35,963 nt of DNA from an uncultured Lachnospiraceae bacterium (lineage in GTDB: Bacteria > Bacillota > Clostridia > Lachnospirales > Lachnospiraceae): positions 1 through 35,963 of the forward strand of contig CAMAGI010000013.1 of the NCBI GenBank assembly GCA_945833775.1. Reading direction: 5' to 3'. Positions 17,891 to 26,226 of this stretch are shown here, piece by piece. Positions within the stretch are counted from its first letter, which is position 1; every line of letters begins with the position of its first letter. Under the pieces are notes generated by a model. That model was given only the letters and a program-made list of their open reading frames with translations. It was not told the DNA's origin and ran no database searches. The translations under genes were made by a program, and so were the position numbers.

Positions 17891-17932
17891 GAATATCATG
17901 GACGAAAGAGCAGCGCTGGAAGGAGGTAGAAC

Positions 17933-18826
17933 ATGACGGATATTTTGATTGCAGTCTTTTTTCTTTTGATTTTAATTCTGGTGTGGGTCATCCTGTATGA
18001 CAGCAATCGATTTGTCATCCGCGATTATGAGATTTCTGACCCTCGCATCCGCAAACCTTTTCAAGCCGTTGTTCTGGCGGATCTGCACAATAAACAATAT
18101 GGCTGTCGAAATGAGAAACTGCTCACAAAGATTGATACAATCAGCCCCGATATAATCCTGATCGCCGGCGATATTTTGACAGCGCGACCGGGGGAGTCTC
18201 TTTCGACTGCAGTTGATCTGATACAAAGTCTGGCCGGGAAATACGCCGTCTATTACGGTAACGGCAATCACGAACATCGTCTGAAACTGTACCCGGAGAC
18301 CTACGGAAGCATGGGAGAGTGTTTTTCGGAAAGTCTGGACAAAGCGGGGGTAACGCTTCTTGTGAATCGGGGAATCTCATTGCCGGAGTATGGTGTCTGC
18401 ATCACCGGTTCACAAATCGACAGACAGTTCTACAAGCGCTTCCGTGTACAACCGATGGCGGAAGACTACCTGAACCGTCTTCTTGGGTCGGTGGACAAGT
18501 CTCTGTATACGATCCTGATTGCCCATAACCCGGATTATTTTCCGCAGTATGCCTCATGGGGAGCGGATCTGGTTCTCTCCGGACATGTGCACGGAGGAAT
18601 CGTTCGAATTCCGTTTCTGGGAAAGGGGATTGCCTCTCCGTCGATTCGTCTCTTCCCGAAGTATGACGGGGGCGAATTCCGGATTCAGCCCGATTCGGGG
18701 AGTGAGATACCGGAGGAAAAGAATGCTTGCAGCCGTATGATTGTGAGCAGGGGCCTGGGGATGCATACGATACCGATTCGTATGTTTAATCCGGGGGAAC
18801 TGATTGTATTGCATTTCAAGGGATGA
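17933..18826 (+). CDS. Membrane-anchored metallophosphoesterase (YkuE/calcineurin-like family)
   Basis: The protein has 297 residues. One N-terminal hydrophobic helix (about 3-22) anchors it. Metal-binding motifs occur in order: DLH (50-52), GD (79-80), GNHE (111-114), an IAHNPDYF histidine, and GHVHGG. This is the complete two-metal phosphoesterase centre. Relatives act outside the membrane on phosphodiesters or UDP-linked lipids; the substrate here cannot be told. The start has AAGGAGGTAGAAC directly upstream. It is followed by a promoter for the next unit, so it is probably transcribed alone. Confidence 0.92.
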   Translation: MTDILIAVFFLLILILVWVILYDSNRFVIRDYEISDPRIRKPFQAVVLADLHNKQYGCRNEKLLTKIDTISPDIILIAGDILTARPGESLSTAVDLIQSLAGKYAVYYGNGNHEHRLKLYPETYGSMGECFSESLDKAGVTLLVNRGISLPEYGVCITGSQIDRQFYKRFRVQPMAEDYLNRLLGSVDKSLYTILIAHNPDYFPQYASWGADLVLSGHVHGGIVRIPFLGKGIASPSIRLFPKYDGGEFRIQPDSGSEIPEEKNACSRMIVSRGLGMHTIPIRMFNPGELIVLHFKG

Positions 18827-18834
18827 TTTTGTGC

Positions 18835-18863
18835 TTGAAAAGAAAGTCATTTATCGGTAAAAT
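18835..18863 (+). promoter_or_regulatory. Promoter of the 18918-20967 membrane unit
   Basis: TTGAAA (18835-18840), 17 nt, TAAAAT (18858-18863), about 55 nt before the GTG start at 18918. Confidence 0.6.
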
Positions 18864-18917
18864 AGTTGCGTATGTGTGTACGGAAAGATCAATCGGTACC
18901 ATACGAAGGAGAGCACT

Positions 18918-19553
18918 GTGCAGTTAAGAAGATTTCTGAAATTTGCGGTTATTATCATCTGTGTGGGTCTTATGCTGTGTGTCTGGCCCTTGGGCTTTGC
19001 ACGTCAGACTGTGCAGTATTATCCGGCGCTCGGCATTGCCTATGAAAAAACGGAACAGAGGATTGCACATGACGCGCCCCTGGATCAATATTTTGTGGCC
19101 CAGTCTTCACGCCTTGACAATCTGGCATTTGCAGTTGGTTTTGAGGGAGAGCTGCCGCAGACCGGTGCGCTGTACGTTGAATTGTCGGATGCGGACGGGC
19201 ATGTGCTTGCACGAAATGCGATTCCCTTCTCAGAACTTACGGACTGTTATTTCATGGCTGCTGATCTGTCTGCATCGCTGCATAAGGGTAAAACATATCG
19301 AATCCGGTTTTCGACGGATTCACAACACGATGGTTTGTTCTGGGCGTATTACACCAGAGATCCGGGGCAGAGTGCCCCCGGAAGCTTATATTTTTACATG
19401 GGGGATAATCCGATCGAAGGAGCATCTCTGCTTCGCTATGACTACGGCGAGATTTTGGGCAAAAAGAGCATTCTCGGAATATGGGCGTTCCTTTTGACCA
19501 TAGGTTTTACGGTGCTTAGATTGATTACGGAGGACGAAAAGACCAATGCGTAA
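18918..19553 (+). CDS. Two-helix membrane protein of unknown function, coupled to a glycosyltransferase
   Basis: The protein has 211 residues. A hydrophobic helix near residues 5-25 and another near 185-203 flank a mostly beta extracytoplasmic domain (about 30-180), ending with an acidic cytosolic tail. I do not recognise the family. The start is GTG at 18918 with AAGGAGA (18907-18913) upstream. The in-frame ATG at 18876 would add a hydrophilic stretch in front of the helix. The last 8 nt overlap the next gene, a polytopic GT-C-type glycosyltransferase, so the two proteins are probably made together and may form one envelope sugar-transfer unit. Confidence 0.75.
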   Translation: MQLRRFLKFAVIIICVGLMLCVWPLGFARQTVQYYPALGIAYEKTEQRIAHDAPLDQYFVAQSSRLDNLAFAVGFEGELPQTGALYVELSDADGHVLARNAIPFSELTDCYFMAADLSASLHKGKTYRIRFSTDSQHDGLFWAYYTRDPGQSAPGSLYFYMGDNPIEGASLLRYDYGEILGKKSILGIWAFLLTIGFTVLRLITEDEKTNA

Positions 19554-20967
19554 GCTCTTGAAAAGAGGAGAGGAGCTCCTTGAAAAATATCAGTTGTGTC
19601 TCTTGGTGGCACAGATCCTGGTACTGACCGGGGCGATGATTTTCCTGGCACGCAATCGCGCTATGGATTGGGATGAAGCGTATACCTTCAACATGGTGTC
19701 ACGGCATGGTTTTGCGGATATGCTCCGTGCGACGGCGGAGGACATCCATCCCCCGCTGTACTATATTGTACTGTGGCTTGTGGGGAAAATGTTCGGCTAT
19801 AAGCTGTTTGTCATGAAGCTCTGTACGATTCTGTTTACCGTACTTACCATGTTGTTGGGGATTACACTGGTGCGCAAAAACTGGGGGTGGAAGGCCGCTG
19901 CTTTCTGGAATCTGGCCATTGGAATGGGCCCCTTTTTACTGTTTTACTCCCTGTATATACGGATGTATTCCCTGTCTCTTTTTTGTGTAACCTTCAGTGC
20001 GCTCCTTGCGTATGAGATTCTTAAGTACAACCGCCGCCGGGACTGGGTGCTGTTTGTGATCAGCTCCCTGGCGGGAGTCTATACCCATTATTTTACGGCG
20101 ATTCCGCTTGCCGTAATCTATGCGTATCTTCTCATCGGAATACTGGTGTCGGACCGGAAGAGATGGCAAGACTTTTTGTGGTGTTGTGTGGCTACCATCG
20201 TCGGATATCTTCCGTGGATTTCCGTCGTGATCAGTACATTTACGAGCAGCGGAGTCACGAAGTCGGGGGAGAATTTCGCACTGGACTTTCGCGGGATGCT
20301 GGGAAGCTTCTTCGGTACGGGTATCGAGTTTTCTGCCTATATGCCGGCAGTGCTTATGGCGCTGGGTGTCATCATTTTGTTTGTGGATCGAAACCGCTAT
20401 ACCCTTTCGGAGAAAATGTTTTTGGGAATGTGTGTTAGCAATCTCTGGATATCGTATCTTTTGTGCAGGGTCGTTTCCTCCTTCAGCCAGCATTTTTGGG
20501 CAGACCGATATATTCTCGCAGCTGCCGGTGTGACATGGCTCTTTCTTGCAATCATTTTTTCAAGGCAGGGCTGGAAGACCTATCTTGCCTGCGGCGTCTG
20601 GCTGGCATGTATGTGTTGGTCTTCCTTCGGCGGTGTCCGTCACATCGAATTGGGGACGGTCGATTATCTCAATGATACTTATCGCATACTGGAGCAGGTG
20701 CGCGGTGAAAAACAGATGATCTATAACTATGAGACTTATGATACGCTGTACAGTGCCCATCTGCCGGATCAGGAATTTCTCTGGTATTCGCAGGTGGATT
20801 TTGACAGCCTTGAGGGCGATTCTATCTATATGATCAGTTGGGGCGGGGAATGGTTTGATCCCGATACCATTGAAAAGTACAACATCCGGGTGGAGGAATG
20901 CGGAACCATGCGCTTTGAGGAGGGCATGGGGGGCATCAAGCTGTTGAAACTATATTTTGATAATTAA
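19546..20967 (+). CDS. Polytopic GT-C glycosyltransferase, family 39/83-like
   Basis: The protein has 473 residues with about ten to twelve hydrophobic segments. The first external loop contains DWDEAYT (41-47), and the next DIHPPLYY (66-73). This acidic pair and the HPPLYY motif are typical of PMT/ArnT-like enzymes that use a polyprenyl-phosphate sugar donor. A soluble C-terminal domain (about 390-473) lies outside. It most likely transfers a sugar to a cell-surface acceptor; donor and acceptor are unknown. It overlaps the upstream two-helix membrane protein by 8 nt, and scpA follows after 26 nt. Confidence 0.85.
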   Translation: MRKLLKRGEELLEKYQLCLLVAQILVLTGAMIFLARNRAMDWDEAYTFNMVSRHGFADMLRATAEDIHPPLYYIVLWLVGKMFGYKLFVMKLCTILFTVLTMLLGITLVRKNWGWKAAAFWNLAIGMGPFLLFYSLYIRMYSLSLFCVTFSALLAYEILKYNRRRDWVLFVISSLAGVYTHYFTAIPLAVIYAYLLIGILVSDRKRWQDFLWCCVATIVGYLPWISVVISTFTSSGVTKSGENFALDFRGMLGSFFGTGIEFSAYMPAVLMALGVIILFVDRNRYTLSEKMFLGMCVSNLWISYLLCRVVSSFSQHFWADRYILAAAGVTWLFLAIIFSRQGWKTYLACGVWLACMCWSSFGGVRHIELGTVDYLNDTYRILEQVRGEKQMIYNYETYDTLYSAHLPDQEFLWYSQVDFDSLEGDSIYMISWGGEWFDPDTIEKYNIRVEECGTMRFEEGMGGIKLLKLYFDN

Positions 20968-20993
20968 TCCGGTGATTTGAGAGGGGAAAGCAT

Positions 20994-21749
20994 ATGGCAA
21001 TACCCGTAAGGCTTGAGGCATTTGAAGGTCCTTTGGATCTTCTGCTTCATTTGATCGAAAAGAACAAAATAGACATCTATGACATTCCGATTGTAGAGAT
21101 CACAGAACAGTATCTCGATTATATCAAACAGATGGAACGGCGGGATATGAATGTGATGAGCGAGTTTTTGGTGATGGCTGCCACGCTCATTGACATCAAA
21201 TGCCGGATGCTTCTTCCAAAGGAGATTGATGAGGACGGCGAAGAGGAAGATCCGCGTGCCGAACTGGTACAAAAATTGCTGGAATATAAGATGTACAAAT
21301 ACATGTCCTTCGAACTGAGGGATCGCCAGGTGGATGCGGCGAAAACACTTTACAGGGACAAGAAGCTCCCCGCGGAGGTGGAAGCCTATAGACAGCCCGT
21401 TAATTACGAGGAATTGCTGGAGGACATGACGCTTAACAGACTGCATGAGATCTTTAAGTCTGTGGTCCGCAGACAGGAGGATAAAATTGATCCGATTCGG
21501 AGCCAATACGGAAATATCGAAAAAGAAGAAATCGATATGGATGTCAAAACGCTTTACGTTGAGGCGTATGCAAGAGAGCATAAAAGCTTCAGCTTCCGCA
21601 AACTCTTGGAGAAACAAAAAAGCCGCGCGGAGATTATCGTAACATTTCTGATCATTTTGGAACTGATGAAGACCGGTAAGATCAGTATCAGCCAGGAGGA
21701 GCTCTTTGATGATATCATAATCAACTCCAATGTGGCGGAAGGAGAGTAG
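20994..21749 (+). CDS. scpA: Segregation and condensation protein A (kleisin)
   Basis: The protein has 251 residues. The N-terminus FEGPLDLLLHLIEKNKIDIYDIPI is the ScpA signature, followed by the EFLVMAATLIDIKCRMLLP helix and an acidic loop (EDGEEEDPRAEL). The C-terminal winged-helix part is present. As the kleisin it bridges the Smc heads and binds ScpB, building the condensin-like complex that organises the chromosome. GAGGGGAAAGCAT precedes the start. It is adjacent to scpB, the usual order. Confidence 0.97.
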   Translation: MAIPVRLEAFEGPLDLLLHLIEKNKIDIYDIPIVEITEQYLDYIKQMERRDMNVMSEFLVMAATLIDIKCRMLLPKEIDEDGEEEDPRAELVQKLLEYKMYKYMSFELRDRQVDAAKTLYRDKKLPAEVEAYRQPVNYEELLEDMTLNRLHEIFKSVVRRQEDKIDPIRSQYGNIEKEEIDMDVKTLYVEAYAREHKSFSFRKLLEKQKSRAEIIVTFLIILELMKTGKISISQEELFDDIIINSNVAEGE

Positions 21750-21756
21750 ACAGGGC

Positions 21757-22326
21757 ATGGAACGAACAAAGGCATATGCAGTGATCGAAGCAATCTTGTT
21801 TACCATGGGAGAATCTGTGGAAATCAGTAAGCTTGCTGAACTGATTGAAGAGGATGTCAAGACCACAAAAGCGATCCTTAAGGAAATGGAAGAGCGGTAT
21901 GAACAGGAGGACAGGGGAATTATGCTGACCTATCTGGACTCGGCCGTTCAGCTGTGCACCAAGGCACAGATGTATGAGTATCTTATTAAAATTGCGAAAT
22001 CCCCCCGCAAAATGACGCTTACCGACACGGTACTGGAAACTCTTTCTATTATCGCCTATAAACAGCCGGTTACCAGAATTGAGATTGAACGTGTACGCGG
22101 CGTCAGTTGTGACCATGCCATCAATAAATTGCTGGAATATGATCTGATCACGGAGCTGGGAAGGCTGGATGCTCCGGGACGCCCTCTTTTGTTCGGCACG
22201 ACCGAACAGTTTTTGCGTTGCTTCGGTGTAAAGAGCCTGGAGGAACTCCCGGAGATGAATCCGGTACAGATGGAGGAATTTAAGGCCCAGGCAGAGGAAG
22301 AAATACAACTTCGGTTGGATATTTGA
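21757..22326 (+). CDS. scpB: Segregation and condensation protein B
   Basis: The protein has 189 residues. Two winged-helix domains are recognisable, with AIEAILFTMGESVEISKLAEL-like start and the family motif LETLSIIAYKQPVTRIEIERVRGV in the middle, then GRLDAPGRPLLFGTTEQFL. It dimerises and binds ScpA in the Smc complex. The start at 21757 is chosen by similarity and an AAGGAGAG (21739-21746) site 10 nt upstream; the in-frame reading from 21730 lies inside scpA. Transcription is probably ended by the hairpin within the next gene. Confidence 0.97.
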   Translation: MERTKAYAVIEAILFTMGESVEISKLAELIEEDVKTTKAILKEMEERYEQEDRGIMLTYLDSAVQLCTKAQMYEYLIKIAKSPRKMTLTDTVLETLSIIAYKQPVTRIEIERVRGVSCDHAINKLLEYDLITELGRLDAPGRPLLFGTTEQFLRCFGVKSLEELPEMNPVQMEEFKAQAEEEIQLRLDI

Positions 22327-22361
22327 TCCGGATTGCATTCTCAAAAGTTCATAAAAGACGG

Positions 22362-22435
22362 AAAGAGCCTCATATATTGTTTACAAATTCGTTGGAATCG
22401 GGTTTCAATGAAGAAAACAATCTGGGGCTTTTTTT
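22362..22435 (+). terminator. Intrinsic terminator enclosing the start codon of the next gene
   Basis: AAAGAGCCTCA (22362-22372) pairs with TGGGGCTTTTT (22423-22433), and an inner stem ATTGTTT (22376-22382)/AAACAAT (22415-22421) extends it. Seven Ts follow the GC stem (22429-22435). The ATG at 22408 sits in the loop and codons 3-9 form the 3' side. Confidence 0.75.
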
Positions 22436-23754
22436 GTGTGCTTTTGTGTCTCTTTACAGTTCCCGTGAATGTCTGCGCGAAAACCTTCGACGAAACGCTC
22501 TACGCGGGTGCGGCAGTGCTTATGGATGCGGATTCAGGAAGGGTGTTGTATGCGAAGAACGGAGAAGAATTTCTGGCAAATGCCAGTACCACTAAGATCT
22601 TAACCTGTATCGTTGTTCTGGAAAACATGGATTTGAATGAGACGGTGACCGTGTCAGCCTATGCTGCGGGGATGCCGAAGGTACATCTGGGTATGCGCAA
22701 GGGAGAGTCCTATCGGGCGCTTGATCTGGTGTACTCCATGATGCTGGAATCCCATAATGACTCTGCGGCAGCACTGGCGGAGCATCTCGGCAAAAAGTAT
22801 CTGTCGCAGCAGCTTAAGACGAAGGATCCTGCGGAATATACGACAGAGGAAAGTAAACTGGCAATCGGAGCGTTCTGCAGACTTATGAATGCCAAGGCCT
22901 CGGAAATCGGCTGTAAAAATACCTGTTTTCTGACACCAAACGGTCTGGATGCGAGCTGTCAGTCCGTGTTGGAGGACGGAACGGTGGAAACCAGGGAACA
23001 TGGGACAACGGCGGAGGACCTGGCCCGCATTTTATCCTACTGTGTGCGCAGATCACCGATGCGGGAAATGTTTTTACAGATTACGGGGACACCGTCATAC
23101 AGCTTCGGTGCCGGTAACCGAAGCTTCTTCTGCAGCAATCACAATGCTTTTTTGAATATGATGAGTGGCGCGATTTCGGGAAAGACAGGATTTACCAACA
23201 AAGCCGGCTATTGTTATGCCGGAGCGCTGGAGAGCGATGGCCGCTTTTTTGTGGTCGCACTGTTAGCATGCGGATGGCCCAACCACAAAACATACAAGTG
23301 GAAGGACACGGAGAAACTGATGCGGTTTGGAATGGCCAATTATGCGTACCGGTCCTTCCTGGATCCGACTGTGGCACTGGATCCGGATCAGTTAAAGCCC
23401 ATCGAAGTCAAAGATGGCCGCAGCAACGTATTCGGGGAAACAGCCTATTGCTGTGTGAGAATTGCAGGAAGAGACGGAGAGGAATATGCAGACGGGGAGG
23501 AATATACAGACGGAGAGACCGGAGAAGGGACGGACGGACTTTTGATGCAGCCCGAGGAAAAGATTTTTGTCCGGGTAACACTGCAGAAGGAACAGAAAGC
23601 GCCGGTCTATGCGGGTGAAAAAGTCGGTACGATTCTCTATTGTGTGGACGGAACCGTATATCGGACGGAGAACATTGTGGCGTCACAGACGGTGGAAAGG
23701 GTGGACTATAAATGGTGCATTTCGGAAATCATTAAGCGATTTGTACTGTTTTGA
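22408..23754 (+). CDS. D-alanyl-D-alanine carboxypeptidase (S11 family), copy 2
   Basis: The protein has 448 residues. The signal peptide is about 1-24 (ends NVCAK). Active-site motifs are STTK (60-63), SHN (115-117) and KTG (259-261), so it should be catalytic. The SxN motif differs from copy 1 (SAN). The C-terminal beta domain has an acidic insert with near-repeats (DGEEYADGEEYTDGE, from about nt 23474), and the end is hydrophobic (IIKRFVLF), suggesting membrane contact. It removes terminal D-Ala from peptidoglycan peptides. The start at 22408 fits the signal peptide, but the ribosome site is poor (GGAATCGGG). A TTG at 22333 is in frame but would add a hydrophilic leader. Position after scpAB and the different insert suggest a specialised role, for example in sporulation, but this is inference. 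Confidence 0.92.
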   Translation: MKKTIWGFFCVLLCLFTVPVNVCAKTFDETLYAGAAVLMDADSGRVLYAKNGEEFLANASTTKILTCIVVLENMDLNETVTVSAYAAGMPKVHLGMRKGESYRALDLVYSMMLESHNDSAAALAEHLGKKYLSQQLKTKDPAEYTTEESKLAIGAFCRLMNAKASEIGCKNTCFLTPNGLDASCQSVLEDGTVETREHGTTAEDLARILSYCVRRSPMREMFLQITGTPSYSFGAGNRSFFCSNHNAFLNMMSGAISGKTGFTNKAGYCYAGALESDGRFFVVALLACGWPNHKTYKWKDTEKLMRFGMANYAYRSFLDPTVALDPDQLKPIEVKDGRSNVFGETAYCCVRIAGRDGEEYADGEEYTDGETGEGTDGLLMQPEEKIFVRVTLQKEQKAPVYAGEKVGTILYCVDGTVYRTENIVASQTVERVDYKWCISEIIKRFVLF

Positions 23755-23787
23755 TGTGTTCGGAATGGGAAAAATAATCATTTTGAC

Positions 23788-23823
23788 AAAATTGCAATTC
23801 GTTCTTTTCGAGTTGCAATTTTT
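23788..23823 (+). terminator. Terminator ahead of the decarboxylase operon
   Basis: AAAATTGCAATTCG (23788-23801) and CGAGTTGCAATTTT (23809-23822) form a 14-bp stem with one wobble pair, a 7-nt loop and a T-run ending at 23823. It lies 33 nt after the carboxypeptidase stop and ends upstream transcription; its A-rich left side means it could also act on the minus strand. Confidence 0.8.
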
Positions 23824-23824
23824 A

Positions 23825-23833
23825 TGTTATACT
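23825..23833 (+). promoter_or_regulatory. Possible extended -10 promoter of the decarboxylase operon
   Basis: TGTTATACT (23825-23833) matches an extended -10 (TGnTATAAT, one mismatch). No good -35 is seen at the right distance because the terminator hairpin occupies that place. It would give a leader of about 100 nt before the ATG at 23939. Confidence 0.35.
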
Positions 23834-23938
23834 GAACAAGAATGTAATCATGGGGGCATTTGCGAATAATGAAATAAAATCGCTCCCTGAAGTTATGTTA
23901 TCTATATTTTTTTATATTATAAATGGAGGGCAGAGAGT

Positions 23939-25369
23939 ATGAGTACTACTTCAAAAGCGAGTCAAAGAATAGCAGCTTTACTCGACGACAACAGTTTCGT
24001 TGAAATCGGCGGACTTGTGACGGCAAGAACCACAGATTTTAATTTGAAACCCACTGAGACTCCTTCCGACGGAGTTGTCACCGGCTATGGTGTGATCGAC
24101 GGAAATCTTGTGTATGTGTATAGCCAGGATGTGACCGTTATGAATGGAACCATCGGTGAGATGCATGCCAAAAAGATTGCAAATCTGTATGATCTTGCAA
24201 TGAAAACCGGCGCACCTGTGATCGGACTGATCGATTGCGCGGGACTTAGGCTTCAGGAGGCAACCGATGCACTGGCTGCATTCGGTACGGTTTATTTCAA
24301 GCAGACAATGGCCTCTGGAGTGATCCCTCAGATTACTGCGGTTCTGGGCAGCTGCGGCGGTGGACTTGCACTGTTCCCCACGCTGACGGACTTTACCTTT
24401 ATGGAGGAGAAAAATGCAAAATTGTTTGTCAATGCGCCCAATGCACTTGACGGCAATGTGATTACCAAGTGCGATACTTCCTCCGCGCAGTTCCAGTCCG
24501 AAGAGAGCGGCATCGTGGATGTTGTTGCCGACGAGGCAACCATTCTTATGAAGATTCGCGAATTGATCGGATTCCTGCCTGCAAACAATGAGGACGGAGA
24601 TGCCTGCGGGGAGTGCAGTGATGACCTGAACCGTGTCAATGCGGAGCTTGCAAATTGTGTGGGTGATACAGCCGTTGCGCTCTCCATTCTGGCAGATGAT
24701 AACAACTTCTTTGAAGTAAAGGCAAACTATGGTAAGAATATGGTAGTCGGTTTCCTGCGCTTAAACGGCGCGACCGTAGGAGCGGTTGCAAATCGTTCCG
24801 AAATCCTGGATGAGGAAGGAAAGGTTTCCGAGAAACTGGATGAAGTACTTACAAAGCAGGGCTGTGAGAAGGCTGCAGATTTTGTGAATTTCTGCGATGC
24901 TTTCGGAATTCCTGTTCTTACGCTTACCAATGTAAAGGGCTATGAGGCTACCAAATGCTCCGAGAAGGGAATTGCAAAGGCTGCCGCAAAGCTGACCTAT
25001 GCGTTTGCGAATGCAACCGTTCCCAAGGTGAATGTGATTATCGGAAAGGCTTACGGAACCGCGTACAGCGTTATGAATTCCAAGGCGATCGGCGCGGATC
25101 TTACGATTGCATGGCCCACCGCCGAAATCGGCACTATGGACAGCAAGCTTGCCGCCAAGATTATGTACGACGGACAAGGTGCAGACGTGATCAACGAAAA
25201 GGCTGCTGCATACGCCGAGCAGACGATGAATGTTGCCAATGCAGCACGGAGAGGATATGTGGATCAGATCGTGGAAGCTGCCGATACCAGAAAGTATGTG
25301 ATCGGTGCCTTTGAGATGCTGTATACAAAGAGCGAAGACCGTCCTGCCAAGAAGCATGGCACAGTCTAG
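23939..25369 (+). CDS. 12S-type acyl-CoA carboxyltransferase subunit (methylmalonyl-CoA decarboxylase alpha / propionyl-CoA carboxylase beta family), divergent
   Basis: The protein has 476 residues; standard members have about 510 and begin with a helical segment largely missing here. The crotonase-fold halves are both present: PSDGVVTGYGVIDGNLVYVYSQD (42-64), GEMHAKKI, and the oxyanion regions SCGGGLALFPTLTDF (138-152) and, in the C-half, KAYGTAYSVMNSKAIGADLTIAWPTAEIGTM. Family positions that usually read NDSGGARIQEG are IDCAGLRLQEA (98-108). Such subunits move CO2 between an acyl-CoA and biotin. The gene opens a five-gene unit with a gamma subunit, biotin carrier, Na+ pump and 5S subunit. 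The acyl-CoA substrate is uncertain given the altered residues. The start has TGGAGGG 8 nt upstream. Confidence 0.88.
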   Translation: MSTTSKASQRIAALLDDNSFVEIGGLVTARTTDFNLKPTETPSDGVVTGYGVIDGNLVYVYSQDVTVMNGTIGEMHAKKIANLYDLAMKTGAPVIGLIDCAGLRLQEATDALAAFGTVYFKQTMASGVIPQITAVLGSCGGGLALFPTLTDFTFMEEKNAKLFVNAPNALDGNVITKCDTSSAQFQSEESGIVDVVADEATILMKIRELIGFLPANNEDGDACGECSDDLNRVNAELANCVGDTAVALSILADDNNFFEVKANYGKNMVVGFLRLNGATVGAVANRSEILDEEGKVSEKLDEVLTKQGCEKAADFVNFCDAFGIPVLTLTNVKGYEATKCSEKGIAKAAAKLTYAFANATVPKVNVIIGKAYGTAYSVMNSKAIGADLTIAWPTAEIGTMDSKLAAKIMYDGQGADVINEKAAAYAEQTMNVANAARRGYVDQIVEAADTRKYVIGAFEMLYTKSEDRPAKKHGTV

Positions 25370-25385
25370 AAAGGGTGATGGAAGA

Positions 25386-26189
25386 ATGAAGAGATTTCGC
25401 GCGTTTGCTTGTATGCTCCTCTGCACCCTGAGCCTTGCGGCCTGCGGAAGTGCGGAGACCTACACTACATATGAGCAGCAGAAGCTGGACTACGCACAGA
25501 TGGTTGCGGCTGAGAGCATTATTCCTGTGCTGGGCGGTTTCACAAACGGCTCACTGGTGACTTCGGATTATGAAGAATACACCCGCGATGAAGTGGAGGC
25601 TATTTTCTACAATCAGTACTCAATCAACACACAGGACGGACAGGTAATCCTTTCCGGCATGAATTCCTTCGCAAAAGCAGCTGCCGAGATCGGCAGAATC
25701 GAAAACGTAGGTGACACCGAAGCCAGAATCGATGGAAAGCAGATCATTGTATCCGTGTTGATTCACGGTACGACCCGGGATGCGGAGGCGGAGATTATTT
25801 TCTCCAATGACGGTTTCTTAAATCTGGAATCCGCAGCGCTCAATCCCAGCTATACGAAGACGGAGCTGCTCGGCAAAGCCGGACTGAATACGCTGCTTGG
25901 CATGGGAACCGTGTTTGTGGTACTGATTTTGATCTGTCTGATCATTTCCTGTTTCGGAGTGATTCCCAAGCTTCAGAAAATGGCAGCGGATAAGAAGGCA
26001 GCAAAGGAGAAAAAGAATACATCCGGTATCGATAATGCGGTGGCACAGATCACCGAGCAGGAGGAGAGCACGGATGTATCCGATGATCTGGAACTTGTGG
26101 CAGTAATTGCTGCGGCAATCGCAGCTAGTGAGGGAGCAGCGTCCACTGACGGGTTTGTGGTGCGCTCCATCCGTAGAAGAAATGCGTAA
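25386..26189 (+). CDS. OadG-type gamma subunit fused to an extracytoplasmic lipoprotein domain
   Basis: The protein has 267 residues, whereas classical OadG has about 80. It starts with a lipoprotein signal (LSLAAC, lipid-carrying Cys20). A domain of about 145 residues outside the membrane follows, with SLVTSDYEEYTRDEVEAIF and an amphipathic beta region. Then comes one transmembrane helix (about 169-193, TLLGMGTVFVVLILICLII), which matches the OadG helix. The cytosolic tail is Lys/Ala-rich and ends ELVAVIAAAIAASEGAASTDGFVVRSIRRRN, a typical end of gamma/delta subunits that bind the carboxyltransferase. It probably anchors the soluble subunits to the beta pump. The start at 25386 is chosen for the signal peptide. 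It sits 16 nt after the carboxyltransferase gene. Confidence 0.85.
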   Translation: MKRFRAFACMLLCTLSLAACGSAETYTTYEQQKLDYAQMVAAESIIPVLGGFTNGSLVTSDYEEYTRDEVEAIFYNQYSINTQDGQVILSGMNSFAKAAAEIGRIENVGDTEARIDGKQIIVSVLIHGTTRDAEAEIIFSNDGFLNLESAALNPSYTKTELLGKAGLNTLLGMGTVFVVLILICLIISCFGVIPKLQKMAADKKAAKEKKNTSGIDNAVAQITEQEESTDVSDDLELVAVIAAAIAASEGAASTDGFVVRSIRRRNA

Positions 26190-26226
26190 GGCAGAATAGT
26201 AAAGTGATTAACAGGAGGAAATCAAA

